A stretch of DNA of 64,000 nt from Bifidobacterium samirii (lineage in GTDB: Bacteria > Actinomycetota > Actinomycetes > Actinomycetales > Bifidobacteriaceae), in the NCBI RefSeq assembly GCF_003952945.1, contig NZ_QXGK01000005.1, positions 90,469-154,468 on the forward strand. The letters run 5' to 3'. How positions within the stretch are numbered: position 1 is the first letter of the stretch; each line of letters starts with the position of its first letter. The translations under genes were made by a program, and so were the position numbers. Shown piece by piece: positions 27,847 to 36,211 of this stretch. Under the pieces are notes generated by a model. It was not told where the DNA came from, searched no databases, and worked only from the letters and a program-made list of their open reading frames with translations.

Positions 27847-28869
27847 TCACTCGCCGGCGAGGTACGCCTGCGCGTCGAGCGCGGCGCGGCAGCCCATACC
27901 GGCGGCGCTGATCGCCTGACGGTACGTGCGGTCGACGACGTCGCCGGCCGCGAACACGCCGGCGGCCGACGTGCGCGTCGACGCGCCGTCTACGACGATG
28001 TACCCGTCGTCGTCCAGCTCCACCGCGCCGTCGAGGAATCCGGTGGACGGCGTGTGGCCGATGGCGACGAACACGCCCTCGGCCGGCAGGTCAGTCGTCT
28101 CGCCGGTGACGACGTCGCGCAGCGTCAGCGACGTCGCGCCGGAATCGTCGCCGTTGACGCGTTCGACGACCGCGTTCGTAGCGAACGCGATCTTCTCGTT
28201 CTGCCGCGCGCGTTCGACCATGATCGCCGACGCGCGGAACTCGCCGCGCCGGTGCACGATCGTCACCGACGAGCCGAAACGGGACAGGAACAGCGCCTCC
28301 TCGAACGCGCTGTCGCCGCCGCCGACGACCGCGATCGGCCGGCCGCGGAAGAAGAAGCCGTCGCAGGTGGCGCAGTAGGAGACGCCGCGGCCGGAGAACT
28401 CCTCCTCGCCGGGCACGCCCAGCTTGCGGTAGCGCGAGCCGGTCGTGACGACCACGGCGCGCGCGTGCAGCACGTCGCCGCCGTCGAGCGTGAGGGTCTT
28501 GACGTCGCCGGTCAGGTCGGCGGACACGACGTCGTCGTAGACGAGCCGCGCGCCGAAGCGTTCGGCCTGGCGCTGCATCGCGTCCATCAGGTCGGGTCCC
28601 ATGATGCCGTCCGGGAAGCCGGGGAAGTTCTCGACCTCGGTGGTGTTGACGAGCTGGCCGCCAGGCGTCAGCGCCCCGGCCACGACCAGCGGCCGGTAGC
28701 CGGCGCGCCCCAGGTAGATGGCCGCCGTATAGCCGGCCGGACCGGATCCGATGATGACGACGTCCTGCACGTCGTCCTGCGTTGCGTGCTGCGATGCCGC
28801 GACGGGCGCGACGGCGGCGGCATCGCCGTTCGCCGCTCCGCCCAGCGTGATCTTCATGGCTGTGTTCAT
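27847..28869 (-). CDS. trxB: Thioredoxin-disulfide reductase (TrxB)
   Basis: The 340-residue flavoprotein has an FAD-binding GSGPAGYTAA (41-50), redox centre CATC (166-169), NADPH-binding GGGDSAFEEA (about 183-192) and a C-terminal AAGDV FAD motif. It passes electrons from NADPH to thioredoxin-like proteins in the cytoplasm. ATG 28869 is preceded by GTGGAGC; ATG 28857 is possible. The extra about 35 N-terminal residues are Ala-rich. No thioredoxin gene follows, unlike the trxB-trxC pair at the same place in mycobacteria. Confidence 0.92.
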   Translation of the reverse strand: MNTAMKITLGGAANGDAAAVAPVAASQHATQDDVQDVVIIGSGPAGYTAAIYLGRAGYRPLVVAGALTPGGQLVNTTEVENFPGFPDGIMGPDLMDAMQRQAERFGARLVYDDVVSADLTGDVKTLTLDGGDVLHARAVVVTTGSRYRKLGVPGEEEFSGRGVSYCATCDGFFFRGRPIAVVGGGDSAFEEALFLSRFGSSVTIVHRRGEFRASAIMVERARQNEKIAFATNAVVERVNGDDSGATSLTLRDVVTGETTDLPAEGVFVAIGHTPSTGFLDGAVELDDDGYIVVDGASTRTSAAGVFAAGDVVDRTYRQAISAAGMGCRAALDAQAYLAGE

Positions 28870-28993
28870 GCGCTCCACTGTACCAACCCGCCGCCGCCCG
28901 CCCGCGCGCCTTCGCGCAGAGCGGGCAAGCCGGCTCTTCGCACGGTGCGGAAGGGGCATACGGTCCCATCGCCGGCTGAATCCGTATGAACTT

Positions 28994-29195
28994 CCGATCT
29001 GAGGGGAAGAATCGGGCCCTCGCATGCTTCTTTCCGCCAACTGAGGGGAAAGATTCCTCCGATTCGAAGGTCGATTCCCAAGGGTTTCCAGATGGAAAAG
29101 GACTGATGGGCCGAAGTTCTCCGGCCGGCCCGTCCCCTCAGATCGCCGAAAGAAGCGTGCAAGGGCCCGATTCTTCCCCTCACTAGGCCGATTGC
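28994..29195. repeat. Large palindromic intergenic element, copy 2 (42-93-42 architecture)
   Basis: Cores CTGAGGGG at 28999 and 29041 and inverted CCCCTCAG/CCCCTCAC at 29134 and 29176 have spacings 42-93-42, exactly as in copy 1. The outer arms can pair with a few mismatches. It lies between the parB terminator and the trxB start; the remaining sequence of this gap holds no gene. Confidence 0.85.
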
Positions 29196-29330
29196 CTCAC
29201 AGCCTTGCCCCCGGAGGTATTGCGCCACCGCGGTATCCGTTGCGAAGCCGGAACCCAACAGCTGGGATCTCCGCACATTGAATGAAACCGCGACCTTCAC
29301 ATGTCACCAATCGGAGTATCCGGGAATACG

Positions 29331-29372
29331 AAAAGGCTTGTCGGCACGGGGTTATCCCGTGCCGACAAGCCT
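29331..29372 (-). terminator. Intrinsic terminator of the parA-parB operon
   Basis: A perfect 17-bp stem (29334-29350 with 29356-29372) has a 5-nt loop and ends in TTTT on the minus strand, 40 bp past parB. Confidence 0.9.
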
Positions 29373-29411
29373 CGTTTCCGATTCGCTCCGGCCTATCCGA
29401 ACGTCCGGCGG

Positions 29412-30911
29412 CTACTTCCAGCCATCGTCCGAACCGGCGGCGTCCGCGCCGTCGCCGGCGGCGGGCATGAGCAGGTCGAGGATGCGGTCCATGTCCTCCG
29501 GCGAGGAGAACACGATCTCGATGCGGCCGTGCTGCTTCGAGCCCTTGATCGACACCTTGGTGTCGAAGCGGTTCTCGAGATGCTGCTGCACGGTCGAGCC
29601 GGCCCACGGGTTGTTCTTGTTGGTGCGGGCCTTGCGCGGCTGCTCGCCGGCGGCGATCATCATCGACACGATCTCCTCGGTCGAACGCACCGACAGCCCC
29701 TCGGCGATGATGCGCGTGGCGAGCTTGTCCATCTCGGCCTCGTCGCTGAGCGCCAGCAGGGCGCGCGCGTGGCCCGCGGACAGCACGCCCGCGGCGACGC
29801 GCTTCTGCACGGCGGCCGGCAGGTTGAGCAGTCGCAGCGTGTTCGCGATCTGCGGACGCGACTTCGACACGGACTTCGACAGCTGCGCCTGGGTGAGACC
29901 GAACTCCTCGATCATCTGCTGGTAGGCGGCGGCCTCTTCGAGCGGGTTGAGCGCGACCCTGTGCAGGTTCTCCAGCAGCGCGTCGCGCAGCATGTCGGTG
30001 TCGGCGGTGGTCTTCACGATCGCCGGGATCGTGTCCATGCCGGCCTTCTGCGAGGCGCGCCAGCGGCGCTCGCCCATGATCAGCTCGTACGGGCTGTCCA
30101 TGCGGCCGGGTGCGGCGTTCTGCGCGGCGTCATCGCCGTCCGTGCCGGCTGCCGCGGTTTCGGCCATGCGGCGGCGGTATTCCTCGATCTGGGAGACGGG
30201 TCGGCGGCGCACGACGATCGGCTGCAGCACGCCCACCTCGTTGATGGAGGCGGCGAGTTCGGCCAGTTCGTCCTCGTCGAAGATGGTACGCGGCTGGTGC
30301 GCGTTGGGGCCGATGTCGCCGATGCGCAGTTCGGCGAGGTAGCCGCCGGCGACCGGCTTGAGTTCCGGTTCGGCGGAGGCGTCGTCGGCGGCGGACGATG
30401 CGGCGGCGTTCTTCGCCGACCGTGCGCCCGATGCGGCGGTCTTGGCTGCGGCCTTCGCGCCGCGGCCGCCCTTGCCGCCCTTCTTCGCGGCGGGCGCGCC
30501 CGATGCGGCGTCGTCGGTCGGCGCGGCGGCTGCGGCGGTGCCGGCGGATGCCGGAGCGGCGGTCGTCACCGTCTCGCCGAAGAACAGGTCGGCGGGGTGG
30601 GCGATGTCGTCGAGTCCGGGCATCGTCGCGCGCTTGCCGGCGCGCAGTGTCACCTTGTTCTCCATCGACGGACGCTTGCGGTCCATGCCGGGTTCGGCGG
30701 CGGCCGCGGCGTCGACGGGATCGACGGCCGGCGTCGGTGCGGCGGCCGGCGTCGCGGCGGCCGGCACGACCGGCGCGACGGCCGGAGCGGCCGCGGGCAT
30801 GCCTATCAGGCCCGGCATCGCCGGCAGGCCGGCGGCCGGCTCGTCGTGCGTGTCGCCCGGCAGGTCGGGGAACAGCGCGCCCAAGCCCTTGCCCAAACGT
30901 GACTTCGCCAT
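29412..30911 (-). CDS. parB: Chromosome-partitioning protein ParB
   Basis: This 499-residue CTPase/DNA-binding clamp loads at parS sites and organises the origin region for segregation. It begins KSRLGKGLGALFPDL, then has a long Ala/Pro-rich stretch to about residue 235, far longer than usual for the family. The ParB N-terminal domain follows (HQPRTIFDEDELAELAASI, GERRWRASQKAG), then an HTH (LTQAQLSKSVSKSRPQIANT) and a C-terminal dimerisation domain. ATG 30911 lies two bases beyond the parA stop, so translation is coupled. parS matches for it are at 33064, 33210, 57545 and 57580. Confidence 0.93.
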   Translation of the reverse strand: MAKSRLGKGLGALFPDLPGDTHDEPAAGLPAMPGLIGMPAAAPAVAPVVPAAATPAAAPTPAVDPVDAAAAAEPGMDRKRPSMENKVTLRAGKRATMPGLDDIAHPADLFFGETVTTAAPASAGTAAAAAPTDDAASGAPAAKKGGKGGRGAKAAAKTAASGARSAKNAAASSAADDASAEPELKPVAGGYLAELRIGDIGPNAHQPRTIFDEDELAELAASINEVGVLQPIVVRRRPVSQIEEYRRRMAETAAAGTDGDDAAQNAAPGRMDSPYELIMGERRWRASQKAGMDTIPAIVKTTADTDMLRDALLENLHRVALNPLEEAAAYQQMIEEFGLTQAQLSKSVSKSRPQIANTLRLLNLPAAVQKRVAAGVLSAGHARALLALSDEAEMDKLATRIIAEGLSVRSTEEIVSMMIAAGEQPRKARTNKNNPWAGSTVQQHLENRFDTKVSIKGSKQHGRIEIVFSSPEDMDRILDLLMPAAGDGADAAGSDDGWK

Positions 30912-30912
30912 A

Positions 30913-31899
30913 TCAGTGCTCTCCTCGCTTGATCGCAATCGCTTCCAGTGCCTGCGGGGACCGCTTCGCGATCTCCAGCGCCGCCTCCCGGTAGGCCGTC
31001 GAGCCCAGGCAGCGGCGATCGTAGGCGATCACGCTCTGGCTGAAGCTCGGCGCCTCGGAGATCTTCACCGTGCGCGGGATGGTGGTGTTGAGCACGATGG
31101 ACGGGTAGTGGCGCTTGACTTCGTCGTACACCTCGCGGCTGAGCAGGGTACGGCGGTCGAACATCGTGACCAGCATCGTCGAGACGAGCAGGGTCGGGTT
31201 GTAGTGCTTCTGGATGAGGCCGATGGTGTTGATGAGCTGGCCGAGGCCTTCGAGCGCATAGTATTCGGCCTGGATCGGGATGAGCATCTCGTTGACGGCG
31301 CACATCGAGTTGATGACGAGCAGGCCCAGGCTCGGCGGGCAGTCGATGAACACGTAGTCGTAGTGGTCGGGCGACGAGGCGAGGAACGTGTTGACGGCGT
31401 CGCGCAGCAGGCCGTTGCGGTTGGGCGAGTCGGCGACCTCGAGTTCGGCGCCGCTCAGGTCGATGGACGAGGGCACGACGTCGAGGGTCGGGAAGTCGGG
31501 GCAGGTCTGCTTGATGCCGGCGATGGTGGCGCGGCCTTCGAGCACGTCGTAGACGGACGGCATGCCGGAGCCGTGTTCGATGCCGAGCGCGGTCGACGCG
31601 TTGCCCTGCGGGTCCATGTCGATGACGAGGATGCGCGCGCCGGCGAGCGCGAGCGCCGCGGCGATGTTGACGGTCGTCGTGGTCTTGCCGACGCCGCCCT
31701 TCTGGTTGGCGACGGCGATGAGGCGCGTCTGGGACGGCTTGGGGAATTCGACGCCTTCGAGCGCGGCGTAGCGGGCGCGCTCCTGGGCGACCTGTACGCC
31801 GAGCGAGGGTTCGGATCCCCCGAAGATACGTTCGATCGTCTGCGTCACGGATTCTGGTTCGGGCATCATTCCGGCGGATCGTGCGTCTGCGGTGGACAC
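30913..31899 (-). CDS. parA: Chromosome-partitioning ATPase ParA (Soj)
   Basis: The 328-residue deviant Walker ATPase has NQKGGVGKTTT (65-75), DMDPQGNAST and FIDCPPSLG. It forms ATP-dependent gradients on the nucleoid that move ParB-bound origins. The GTG start at 31899 has AAAGGAGG upstream. The first about 57 residues are an extension before the ATPase core. It is the first gene of the parA-parB pair; a DnaA-box-rich region lies between it and rsmG. Confidence 0.95.
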   Translation of the reverse strand: MSTADARSAGMMPEPESVTQTIERIFGGSEPSLGVQVAQERARYAALEGVEFPKPSQTRLIAVANQKGGVGKTTTTVNIAAALALAGARILVIDMDPQGNASTALGIEHGSGMPSVYDVLEGRATIAGIKQTCPDFPTLDVVPSSIDLSGAELEVADSPNRNGLLRDAVNTFLASSPDHYDYVFIDCPPSLGLLVINSMCAVNEMLIPIQAEYYALEGLGQLINTIGLIQKHYNPTLLVSTMLVTMFDRRTLLSREVYDEVKRHYPSIVLNTTIPRTVKISEAPSFSQSVIAYDRRCLGSTAYREAALEIAKRSPQALEAIAIKRGEH

Positions 31900-32076
31900 G
31901 GCCCCTCCTTTACAAGACAGTATGTTCCAGTGTTGTGGTGTGCATGGACATGGTCGCAGCTGCGATCACGGGTGGTTGCGGTGCGTGGGCGGCTGGTTCG
32001 CCGCGCGGTTGCGGGTCGGATTGCGGCCTGGTTGCGGCGCGGTTGCGGACGTCTGTGTGGATGCGGTCATACCGGT

Positions 32077-32300
32077 TGTGGACGATCATCCGAGTTATCC
32101 ACAAGGTTATCCACATGTCTGTGGATAACTGTGGACAATGCACATCATTCCGCTTCGCGGCCGGCCGCTCCGACACCGCCAATGCGTTGCGACACTTGGG
32201 TTTCGACGAGGCTGCACCGACGTTATCGGCGATGTGGATAACTCGCTCGCGTTATCCACATACCGCCCGCATGACGTTGTGGACAACGCGGTTATCCACA
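32077..32300. other. DnaA-box cluster between parA and rsmG (origin-associated)
   Basis: Perfect TTATCCACA boxes or their complement lie at 32095, 32107, 32120, 32233, 32252 and 32292, with variants TGTGGACAA at 32130 and 32278. They occupy the 438-bp gap between rsmG and parA, about 8 kb from the main cluster. They may form part of a bipartite origin or a DnaA-titrating/regulatory site. Confidence 0.85.
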
Positions 32301-32337
32301 ATCGTCCGTCCGTGGTTGCACCCGCGCGGACGACCGG

Positions 32338-33099
32338 CTAGCGTCGTTCCACGATGACCACGCGCGTGGGTTCCAGCCCCGGTGCGACCGGCGCTTCGAC
32401 CACGCGCGGGTTCGCTCCCCCGCGCTTGGCGATCTCCTTGGCGGCCTTGTCGATCTCGGCCTGGGCGGAGCGCCCCTTGAGGGCGATCAGCCGGCCGTGC
32501 GGCTTGAGCAGCGGCAGGGTCCAGCCCGACAGCTTGGTCATTGGCGCGACGGCACGGCAGGTCACGACGGCGTACGGATGCACGTCGCGGCGGCGGATGT
32601 CAGCGATGACCTCTTCGGAACGGGCGCGACGGATCGTCACGTTGTCCAATCCCATCAGGTCGACGCATTCGGCCAGCCATTCGACGCGGCGTTCCATCGG
32701 CTCGATGAGCGTGAACCGATGGTCGGGCAGGCAGGCGGCCGCGACGAGGCCGGGGAATCCGCCGCCGGAGCCGACGTCGGCGACGGTCTTGAACCGTTCG
32801 CCGTCGGTCGCCTCGCGGATGAACGGCACGACCGCGGCCGAATTGAGGATGTGGCGCTCCCACACGATCGGCACGTCGCGCGGACCGATCAGACCGCGCG
32901 GCTCGCCTTCGTCCATCAGCTTGCCGTGGAAGCGTTCCAGCTTGTCCAGCGCGTCGCCGAGCACCTCGCCCAACAGCGGAGAGCCGTCCAACTCGTCGAC
33001 CACCGGACCGGCCGGGGCTTCGACCGGCGCGGAGGCCTTTGCGGACACATCGGACGGAGCGGATGTTTCATGTGAAACATCGCGGATTTCCTCACCCAT
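32338..33099 (-). CDS. rsmG: 16S rRNA (guanine527-N7)-methyltransferase
   Basis: The 253-residue SAM-dependent enzyme has [11 protein letters not shown] (108-118) and [10 protein letters not shown], typical of GidB/RsmG. It methylates G527 in the streptomycin-sensitive region of 16S rRNA. ATG 33099 fits best with GGGAAAG eight bases upstream; ATG 33105 is also in frame. The N-terminal about 35 residues are Ala/Pro-rich and extra; a parS-like site lies within codons 7-12. It is located beside parA, as is usual near origins. Confidence 0.92.
   Translation of the reverse strand: MGEEIRDVSHETSAPSDVSAKASAPVEAPAGPVVDELDGSPLLGEVLGDALDKLERFHGKLMDEGEPRGLIGPRDVPIVWERHILNSAAVVPFIREATDGERFKTVADVGSGGGFPGLVAAACLPDHRFTLIEPMERRVEWLAECVDLMGLDNVTIRRARSEEVIADIRRRDVHPYAVVTCRAVAPMTKLSGWTLPLLKPHGRLIALKGRSAQAEIDKAAKEIAKRGGANPRVVEAPVAPGLEPTRVVIVERR
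33064..33079. promoter_or_regulatory. parS-like site inside the rsmG 5' end
   Basis: TGTTTCATGTGAAACA is a palindrome differing at one position from the canonical parS TGTTTCACGTGAAACA. Confidence 0.75.
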
Positions 33100-33209
33100 G
33101 ACCATCACTTTCCCATGATTGCAATGCACACTATCTGCCGCAACAATACCAAAGAAGCCCCCTCGACTCACTCCGCCCACACTGCCGACCCCCATTTTCC
33201 ATCAGAAAA

Positions 33210-33225
33210 TGTTTCACGTGAAACA
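33210..33225. promoter_or_regulatory. parS site (perfect)
   Basis: TGTTTCACGTGAAACA matches the canonical ParB-binding sequence at every base, about 110 bp upstream of rsmG. Confidence 0.92.
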
Positions 33226-33259
33226 TATCTACAGGCACAACGGCACCCCCCCCCCGGCA

Positions 33260-33432
33260 TCGTCGCAATCCGCACAGAATCAGGCACCGTCATACAGATT
33301 GCGACGCCGACAGGCCCGCCATCGCCACAATTCCGCAAACAAGAAGACGCCGTCATACCGATTGCGACGCAAACCACCCCAACAGCGTCGCAATCCGCAA
33401 ACCAATCGGACGGATGTACGGATTGCGTCACA
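33260..33432. repeat. 62-bp hairpin array, 3 units (GCGTCGC type)
   Basis: Palindromic units at 33260-33307, 33322-33370 and 33385-33432 have left arms like GCGTCGCAATCCG and right arms ending ATTGCGACGC, with periods of 62-63 bp. Ten C residues (33246-33255) precede it. It lies upstream of the DUF4143 ATPase; a matching five-unit array lies downstream of that gene. Confidence 0.85.
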
Positions 33433-33552
33433 GCCTACGACTCATCATGTCTTTTGCCGGAATGAACTACACATTCGTTACATTTTTTGCACCATAAAGA
33501 TAATTCATCATCATGTTTTTTGCATAGAAGAGCGGTCATGTCGTCGGAATTT

Positions 33553-33582
33553 TTGTACAACAAGGTCATAGCCATCTATACT
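33553..33582 (+). promoter_or_regulatory. Probable promoter of the DUF4143 ATPase
   Basis: TTGTAC and TATACT are separated by 18 bp, 51 bp before the start codon, in a locally AT-rich stretch (about 33460-33600). Two similar TTTTTTGCA-containing stretches (around 33485 and 33516) precede it. Confidence 0.55.
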
Positions 33583-33632
33583 GGGCATGGGAAAGAGGCT
33601 CTGCAACAGATCTCGGGAAAGGGGAAGCTACA

Positions 33633-34979
33633 ATGAAACGTGATGTCATGACCAAACTGGAGCAATGGAGTCGTTCACGGCATCGTCGCCCTCTGGTGCT
33701 GTGCGGCGCACGGCAGGTCGGCAAAACCTATGCGCTACAGGAACTCGGACGGCTTCACTACAATTCGTGTGCCTACGTCAATCTCATGGACCCATCGGCA
33801 CGGTCGGTGTTCGCGTCCTCCGGATACGACGCCCGGCAGGCATTGGAAAACATCAGCGTGTTCACGGGAATCCGCATCGTCCCCGATCGCACGCTCGTCG
33901 TCATCGATGAGATCCAGGAGGAACCATCGGCGCTGACGCTGATGAAGGCGTTCGCGGAACAGACTCCGGGACACCACATCGCCGCGGCCGGATCATATCT
34001 CGGATTGTCCTACCATGCCGGACGATCATTCCCGGTCGGCAAGATCGACTCGATCGACATGTACCCACTGACGTTCCTGGAGTTCCTGCACGCCCACGGA
34101 CAGACGGATCTGGCCGATATCGTGCGCTCTCTTGACTTCGGGCGTGCGGCGATGTTCGCCGACCGTCTCGAACGGATGCTTCGCCGATACTATTTCGTCG
34201 GCGGCATGCCGCAAGTCGTCAACGAATTCATCGAAGGCGATAACGACTATGCCGCGGCTCGCGCCCGGCAACTCGCATTGCTGTCCGACTATGACAATGA
34301 TTTCTCCAAGCACAAGGGCGATGTTCCGGAGATCGACGTGGAGCGCGTCCGTCTGGCGTTCCGTTCCATTCCAGCCCATCTGGGCAGGGAGAACCACAAG
34401 TTCATGTTCGGACACATCGCACCGGGGGCACGCCGCACGCAATACGAGACGGCCATACAGTTCATCGTCGACTCGGGGTTAGCCCACCGCATACACCGCA
34501 TCGGTAAGGTGCAGCTGCCGCTACGTGATTACGAGGATCTGTCCGCGTTCAAACTGTACATGCACGACGTCGGTCTCCTGGGGGCCGCGATGGGAGTCGA
34601 CGCGCGCGACGTGCTGCTGTCGAACACGGTATTCGAGGAGTATAAGGGTGCCATGACCGAGCAGTACGTCTGCCAGCAGCTCGCCGCGGTCGGCCGGCAA
34701 CCGTACTACTGGACTTCCGGAAAAGGCACCGCGGAAGTCGATTTCGTACTGCAGTACGATGGCCGTCCGGCTCCGGTGGAGGTCAAGGCCGAGGAGAACG
34801 TGCACGCCAAGAGCCTGCGCTTGCTCTGCAACGAGACCGGATTGCGCGGATACCGCACGTCGATGCGGGGATACCGGGAGCAGGACTGGCTGACCAATCT
34901 GCCGCTATGGTCGGTAGGCGCGTATTTCGATCCGGTCAACGACCCCGCCAACATCATTCCGCCCGAGGCGCTCGACTGA
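33633..34979 (+). CDS. AAA_14/DUF4143 ATP-binding protein
   Basis: The 448-residue protein has Walker A GARQVGKT (25-32), Walker B LVVIDEIQE (about 88-96), and the family's PVGKIDSIDMYPLTFLEFL. The C-terminal DUF4143 domain (about 200-400) contains a nuclease-like VDFVLQYDGRPAPVEVKAEE. The E…VDF…PVEVK pattern resembles PD-(D/E)XK folds, but activity is unproven. Such genes are widespread accessory genes of unknown function. It interrupts the conserved rsmG–jag neighbourhood, has lower-GC flanks, and is bracketed by two arrays of the same 62-bp hairpin repeat, all consistent with insertion. ATG 33633 follows AAAGGGG. Confidence 0.85.
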   Translation: MKRDVMTKLEQWSRSRHRRPLVLCGARQVGKTYALQELGRLHYNSCAYVNLMDPSARSVFASSGYDARQALENISVFTGIRIVPDRTLVVIDEIQEEPSALTLMKAFAEQTPGHHIAAAGSYLGLSYHAGRSFPVGKIDSIDMYPLTFLEFLHAHGQTDLADIVRSLDFGRAAMFADRLERMLRRYYFVGGMPQVVNEFIEGDNDYAAARARQLALLSDYDNDFSKHKGDVPEIDVERVRLAFRSIPAHLGRENHKFMFGHIAPGARRTQYETAIQFIVDSGLAHRIHRIGKVQLPLRDYEDLSAFKLYMHDVGLLGAAMGVDARDVLLSNTVFEEYKGAMTEQYVCQQLAAVGRQPYYWTSGKGTAEVDFVLQYDGRPAPVEVKAEENVHAKSLRLLCNETGLRGYRTSMRGYREQDWLTNLPLWSVGAYFDPVNDPANIIPPEALD

Positions 34980-35009
34980 ATGAGCGACGCCGATATGACG
35001 TAATCCAGT

Positions 35010-35046
35010 GTGATTCGTATGGAAGGACCACCATCGTACGAATCAC
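35010..35046. terminator. Hairpin after the DUF4143 gene
   Basis: GTGATTCGTA and TACGAATCAC form a perfect 10-bp stem around a 17-nt loop, 30 bp past the stop codon. No T-run is seen, so termination is uncertain. Confidence 0.4.
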
Positions 35047-35065
35047 GATGCAAAGCAGATCCCCG

Positions 35066-35361
35066 GCGTCGCAATCCGTACAGAATCCGGCACTGTCTTA
35101 CAGGTTGCGACGCAAACCGGCCTGACAGCGTCGCAATCGGCAAGGGAATGGGACACTGTTTACGATTTGCGACGCAAACGGGAGCGACAGCGTCGTAACC
35201 CGTACAGAATCAGGCACCGTTTTGCAAGTTGCGACGCCAACAGACCTGCCAGCGTCGCAAGCCGTAGAGAGTCCGATATCTACTTACAAGTTGCGACGCA
35301 AATAGGGGCGGCAGCGTCGCAATCGGTATGGGAATGGGACGTCGGATACGGGTTACGACAC
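35066..35361. repeat. 62-bp hairpin array, 5 units (GCGTCGC type)
   Basis: Five units start at 35066, 35128, 35190, 35252 and 35314, exactly 62 bp apart. Each is a 48-bp imperfect palindrome (GCGTCGCAA … TTGCGACGC) plus a 14-bp spacer such as AAACCGGCCTGACA. Within a unit the arms are 41 bp apart, and 21 bp separates units arm to arm. The interior is also partly conserved (CAGAATCAGGCACCGT). It is the longest array of this type in the window. Confidence 0.9.
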
Positions 35362-35380
35362 ACACCCCGGATACGACGAC

Positions 35381-35405
35381 GGCCGCATACCTGAGGTATG
35401 CGGCC
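35381..35405. terminator. Hairpin between the ATPase and jag genes
   Basis: GGCCGCATACC, TGA loop, GGTATGCGGCC: a perfect 11-bp stem between convergent genes, without a T-run. Confidence 0.45.
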
Positions 35406-35482
35406 GGAAAGTCAGAGGCGGGGCCGGGACCGGAATCATCACGGACCGCCGGCAGTCCAGTCGGATGAACCGGACCTCGGCA

Positions 35483-35605
35483 TCGGCGGCGGACGCCGGA
35501 CGGATCAGTCCTCGTCGTCGGCGGCGGACGCCGGACGGATCAGTCCTCGTCGTCGGCGGCGGACGCCGGACGGATCAGTCCTCGTCGTCGGCGGAGGACG
35601 CCTTG
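35483..35605. repeat. 35-bp tandem repeat across the jag stop codon
   Basis: Copies start at 35501, 35536 and 35571, with a partial copy from 35483. Each contains the complement of jag's last codons and stop (TCAGTCCTCGTCGTCGGCGG). Only the 35571 copy is in the gene; the others are duplicated 3' ends lying beyond the stop. Confidence 0.85.
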
Positions 35606-36087
35606 AGGTAGACGGTCACGTAGCGGCGCGGCTCCTCGCCGTGCGAGCGGGACTTCATGCCCTCCTCGCGCACGACGTCGTGCACCACCTTGCGTTCGAA
35701 CGAGTTCATCGGCTTGAGGTCGACGGCCTCGCCGGTCTCGCGCACCTCGTCGATCGCGTCGAGCGCGATGTCGCGCAGGCGCTGGCGCTTGCGCTTGAGG
35801 AAGCCGTCGACGTCCACGATGAGGTGCGAGCGTTCGCCGGTCTTCTGCTGGACGGCGAGCCGGGTCAGCTGCTGGAGCGCGTCCACGACCTCGCCGTTGC
35901 GTCCGATGAGATGCTTGATGTCGGCGTCGTCGTCGGCGACGATCTGCACCATCGGACGGCCGTTGCGGATGCCCATCTCGATGTCGCCGTCGTAGTCGGC
36001 GATGTCGAGCAGCTCCTCCAGATAGTCGGCGGCGATGTCGGCTTCCTCATTGAGCTGGTCGATCGTTTTCTCTTCTTCCTGCGCCAT
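35575..36087 (-). CDS. jag: Jag/KhpB RNA-binding protein (KH–R3H)
   Basis: The 170-residue protein has an acidic N-terminus, a KH domain (about 40-105, with HLIGRNGEVVDALQQL) and an R3H domain (about 110-165, with MNSFERKVVHDVV and a final RYVTVYLK). It binds RNA and in Gram-positives influences cell division and envelope synthesis. It follows yidC on the same strand, as in most bacteria, but a terminator-like hairpin lies between them. The acidic C-terminal tail (SADDED) is the part duplicated in the 35-bp tandem repeat. Confidence 0.92.
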   Translation of the reverse strand: MAQEEEKTIDQLNEEADIAADYLEELLDIADYDGDIEMGIRNGRPMVQIVADDDADIKHLIGRNGEVVDALQQLTRLAVQQKTGERSHLIVDVDGFLKRKRQRLRDIALDAIDEVRETGEAVDLKPMNSFERKVVHDVVREEGMKSRSHGEEPRRYVTVYLKASSADDED

Positions 36088-36143
36088 GGCACAACTCCTT
36101 ATTCAGCAGGCGTTCTTTCGAGTCTAAGGTCAGTCTAAACCAA

Positions 36144-36185
36144 AGGTCCCGCCCGGACGAATCGGATTCCGTTCCGGCGGGACCT
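36144..36185 (-). terminator. Hairpin terminator or attenuator between yidC and jag
   Basis: AGGTCCCGCC and GGCGGGACCT form a 10-bp stem extended by a further CGGA/TCCG pairing and followed on the minus strand by TTTGGTTT. Two TAGACT boxes just downstream could serve a separate jag promoter. Confidence 0.65.
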
Positions 36186-36211
36186 CACGGTCGGGTCCGA
36201 AGAGGGGCCGC

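Noticed and set aside
33633-34979. Toxin–antitoxin or prophage gene
   Set aside because: No partner gene, integrase or phage gene is nearby; only AAA_14 and DUF4143 features are visible.
35066-35361. CRISPR array
   Set aside because: Repeats are 48-bp palindromes with 14-bp similar spacers, not about 30-bp repeats with unique 30-40-bp spacers, and no cas genes are present.
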